The position numbers and the translations under genes were made by a program. Below the pieces are notes generated by a model. It was given only the letters and a program-made list of their open reading frames with translations. It did not search any database and had not been told where the DNA came from. Below are positions 62,387 through 64,000 of a DNA stretch of 64,000 nucleotides, one piece after another. How positions within the stretch are numbered: the first letter of the stretch is position 1; each line of letters opens with the position of its first letter. The DNA is from Nepenthes gracilis (lineage: Eukaryota; Streptophyta; Magnoliopsida; Caryophyllales; Nepenthaceae): positions 24,348,519-24,412,518 of the forward strand of contig BSYO01000005.1 in assembly GCA_033239525.1 (NCBI GenBank), written 5' to 3'.

Positions 62387-62421
62387 TCTTCTTCTTCTTC
62401 TTCTTCTTCTTCTTCTTCTTT
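62387..62421. repeat. (CTT)n microsatellite in WRKY leader
   Basis: About 35 bp of CTT units, about 105 bases before the start codon. Confidence 0.95.
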
Positions 62422-62440
62422 ACTCAACCGCTCCTCATCT

Positions 62441-62463
62441 GTGTGTGTGTGTGTGTGTGTGTG
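62441..62463. repeat. (GT)n microsatellite in WRKY leader
   Basis: About 11 GT units. It creates an open CVCVCV frame upstream of the true start, in phase with the WRKY coding frame. Confidence 0.95.
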
Positions 62464-62526
62464 GAAAATACTCGTATATCTCCTTCGGCTGTTCTTGGTA
62501 TATCGCTTGATTTATTTGCTGATTCG

Positions 62527-63193
62527 ATGGAGAGAGGAAGTGGGTCGGCGTTTGAATCTGAGTCGAGTACTAGGTTTTTCGGGATTAACCAAAATAAGCT
62601 GGGCATGAATTCGTTTCACAGGTTAACCAGCCAGGGAAAGAATAGTAGTATGGATAGGGAGCAGAGGATTTGTAGTTTTGTTAATGATAATAAGATGACG
62701 GCTAGGGGGATTGAAGTTCCGGTGAATCTCAACCGCCGGGAACAAGCGGCGGCCGTAGCGGTCGGGAAGGAGGAGGTCATGGAGGAGGAGGATGATCGAG
62801 TTTTGGACTTCTTCTCTGAAAATAAAAAGAGGTCCCGTGATGATCGATTGCCTGCCGTTGATGATGGCCATGATCATGTTAAGAAGGAGAATTGTGATCG
62901 TCAGCCGCCGCCCATATCAGATCCTGATGTAAATGTAAGTCACCCAAACTGAATGTTAATATTTGTAATTTCTTTTTAAAATCTTCTTGACTTGATTTTC
63001 TTTTGCAATTCGACACCACATACCGTATATATACTGTATAAATACAAAAAAATATTAATTTTAGTGGTATTTATTCTATTTTCCAACGGTACAGACTGGC
63101 TTACATCTCATGACTACTAACTCCAAGAGCGACCAATCAACCGTTGATGATAGCTTTTCATCAGATGCCGAAGCTACTCGAGCCAAAAATGAG
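62527..63193 (+). CDS. WRKY6: WRKY transcription factor, group IIb (WRKY6/31/42 clade), first two exons
   Basis: Exon 1 is 62527-62934 (136 codons, donor GTAAGT) and exon 2 is 63095-63193 (33 codons, donor GTAAGA). Both introns are phase 0. The protein starts MERGSG, close to the MDRG start of the clade, and has the conserved VLDFFSENKK and VKKEN segments. Exon 2 gives TGLHLMTTNSKSDQSTVDD and ends TRAKNE, the exact lead-in to the leucine zipper of group IIb WRKYs. The zipper, the WRKYGQK DNA-binding domain and the zinc finger must lie beyond the window's end. Clade members are nuclear regulators of senescence, defence and phosphate supply. The Met at 62527 is preferred over an in-frame Met at 62443, because the intervening 28 codons come from a GT microsatellite. 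The symbol stands for the clade; WRKY31 or WRKY42 are equally possible. Confidence 0.9.
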
Positions 63194-63690
63194 GTAAGAT
63201 CGTGATTTTTATACTTCAACTATTAATGGAATAATTTTCAATTAAAAAAAATACCCCAAACTTTTATATATTCTTTTTTAATTTGAAATTTAATTTTTTT
63301 TTACTATATTAGATTAAATTAATAATATTTTAAGTCATATAATAACATCATATTATAAAAAAAAAAAGAGTATAAAAATATGTAAGTTAAAATAAAAATC
63401 AATGTTAAATTTATTTTTTTTTACCTCAAATTTCTGCATATTTTTCAAGAAACAATAAATGGATAGTAAAATCAAAGCATAGATCAAAATTACAATAAAT
63501 CAACTTAAATATAAAATGTAGAAGTAGTAGAAGTTTTAATTACTTTTTTTTTTTTATAATTTTTTAGCGAACTGCATCGTTTTAATCAGAAGATGTGTAG
63601 ACCTAATTTCGCCCTCACATTGTTAACTTGCCGACCTTAGATATGAACACGAAATATGATCAATCATTTCATATCTTTTATTATTAGCAA

Positions 63691-63728
<38 letters not shown>

Positions 63729-64000
63729 TCTTAAATAATATATGAATAGTCATTATATTATTAAATTTATATTAAATTAGTTATTTTGGTTGAATAATTA
63801 TTATCATCGCTATTACGGTGACAGACGATTGTGGCCATTATCTGAAAGGGAACATATGCTTCTTATATGCCTGAAATTAATATTATCATCTCTCTTCATA
63901 ATGTCAGATGTTAATTTTTTTTTTTCTTTTGTAAATGATTGTTCTTCAAAAAAAAAAATAAAAAATCGAGGTTTATGAATAGTACAAGTCCAAGGCCGTA
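63194..64000 (+). other. WRKY intron 2 (continues past the window)
   Basis: AT-rich with an (AT)n tract at about 63696-63726. No leucine-zipper exon was found, so intron 2 exceeds 800 bp. Confidence 0.6.
63696..63726. repeat. (AT)n microsatellite
   Basis: About 30 bp of alternating AT. Confidence 0.95.

Larger units (their letters stand above)
61781..62526 (+). promoter_or_regulatory. Upstream region of the WRKY gene
   Basis: A G-box palindrome CACGTG lies at 61928-61933. W-box cores (the WRKY binding element TTGAC) lie at 62005-62010 (TTGACC, plus strand) and, on the minus strand, at 61992-61996 and 61783-61787. W-boxes here would fit the auto- and cross-regulation known for the WRKY6 clade. 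A TATA-like TTTTTATAG lies near 62336-62344. The leader is pyrimidine-rich and contains two microsatellites. Sites this short are suggestive only. Confidence 0.5.

Overview
The window looks like nuclear DNA of a flowering plant, probably a eudicot. It is strongly AT-rich, its protein-coding genes have introns with GT/AG borders, and the recognisable genes belong to land-plant families: an OSCA/CSC1 channel, a PPR protein, STIG1-like peptides and a group IIb WRKY factor. LTR retrotransposon debris fills much of the space between them. I cannot name the species. There are no CRISPR arrays, operons or rRNA genes, and I found no convincing tRNA gene.

Layout: 1-5.8 kb is repeat-rich, with a hAT zinc-finger relic, three tandem or minisatellite arrays, a palindrome-rich dispersed repeat and a tRNA-derived SINE-like unit. 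5.8-9.6 kb holds the last three exons of an OSCA1/CSC1-type gene (+). 11.4-13.5 kb is a decayed KDM3-type JmjC histone demethylase (+) whose last exon is split by a 751-bp solo LTR with a perfect 5-bp target duplication. 14.6-16.9 kb is an intact single-exon PPR gene (-). 19.7-20.2 kb and 25.5-26.0 kb are two STIG1-like secreted cysteine-rich peptide genes in the same orientation. 26-62 kb is a gene-poor, AT-rich stretch with a 409-bp TRIM element, a second TRIM-like element, three solo LTRs of one family with perfect target duplications, a fourth LTR of that family that looks like the 3' end of a truncated element, and other retroelement fragments. 62.5 kb to the end is the start (first two exons) of a WRKY6/31/42-type gene (+).

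The genes do not form a pathway, but their neighbourhood looks ancestral. From memory, Arabidopsis has OSCA/ERD, JmjC, WRKY6-clade, STIG1 and the same PPR gene close together in duplicated blocks (At1g62300-At1g62320, At1g11925-At1g11960, At4g04340-At4g04450). I read the window as one such block expanded by transposons, with the JmjC member lost to mutation.

I did not find a new defence or metabolic system. The most informative items are the dissected JmjC pseudogene, the conserved gene block, the palindromic repeat family and the well-delimited small transposons.
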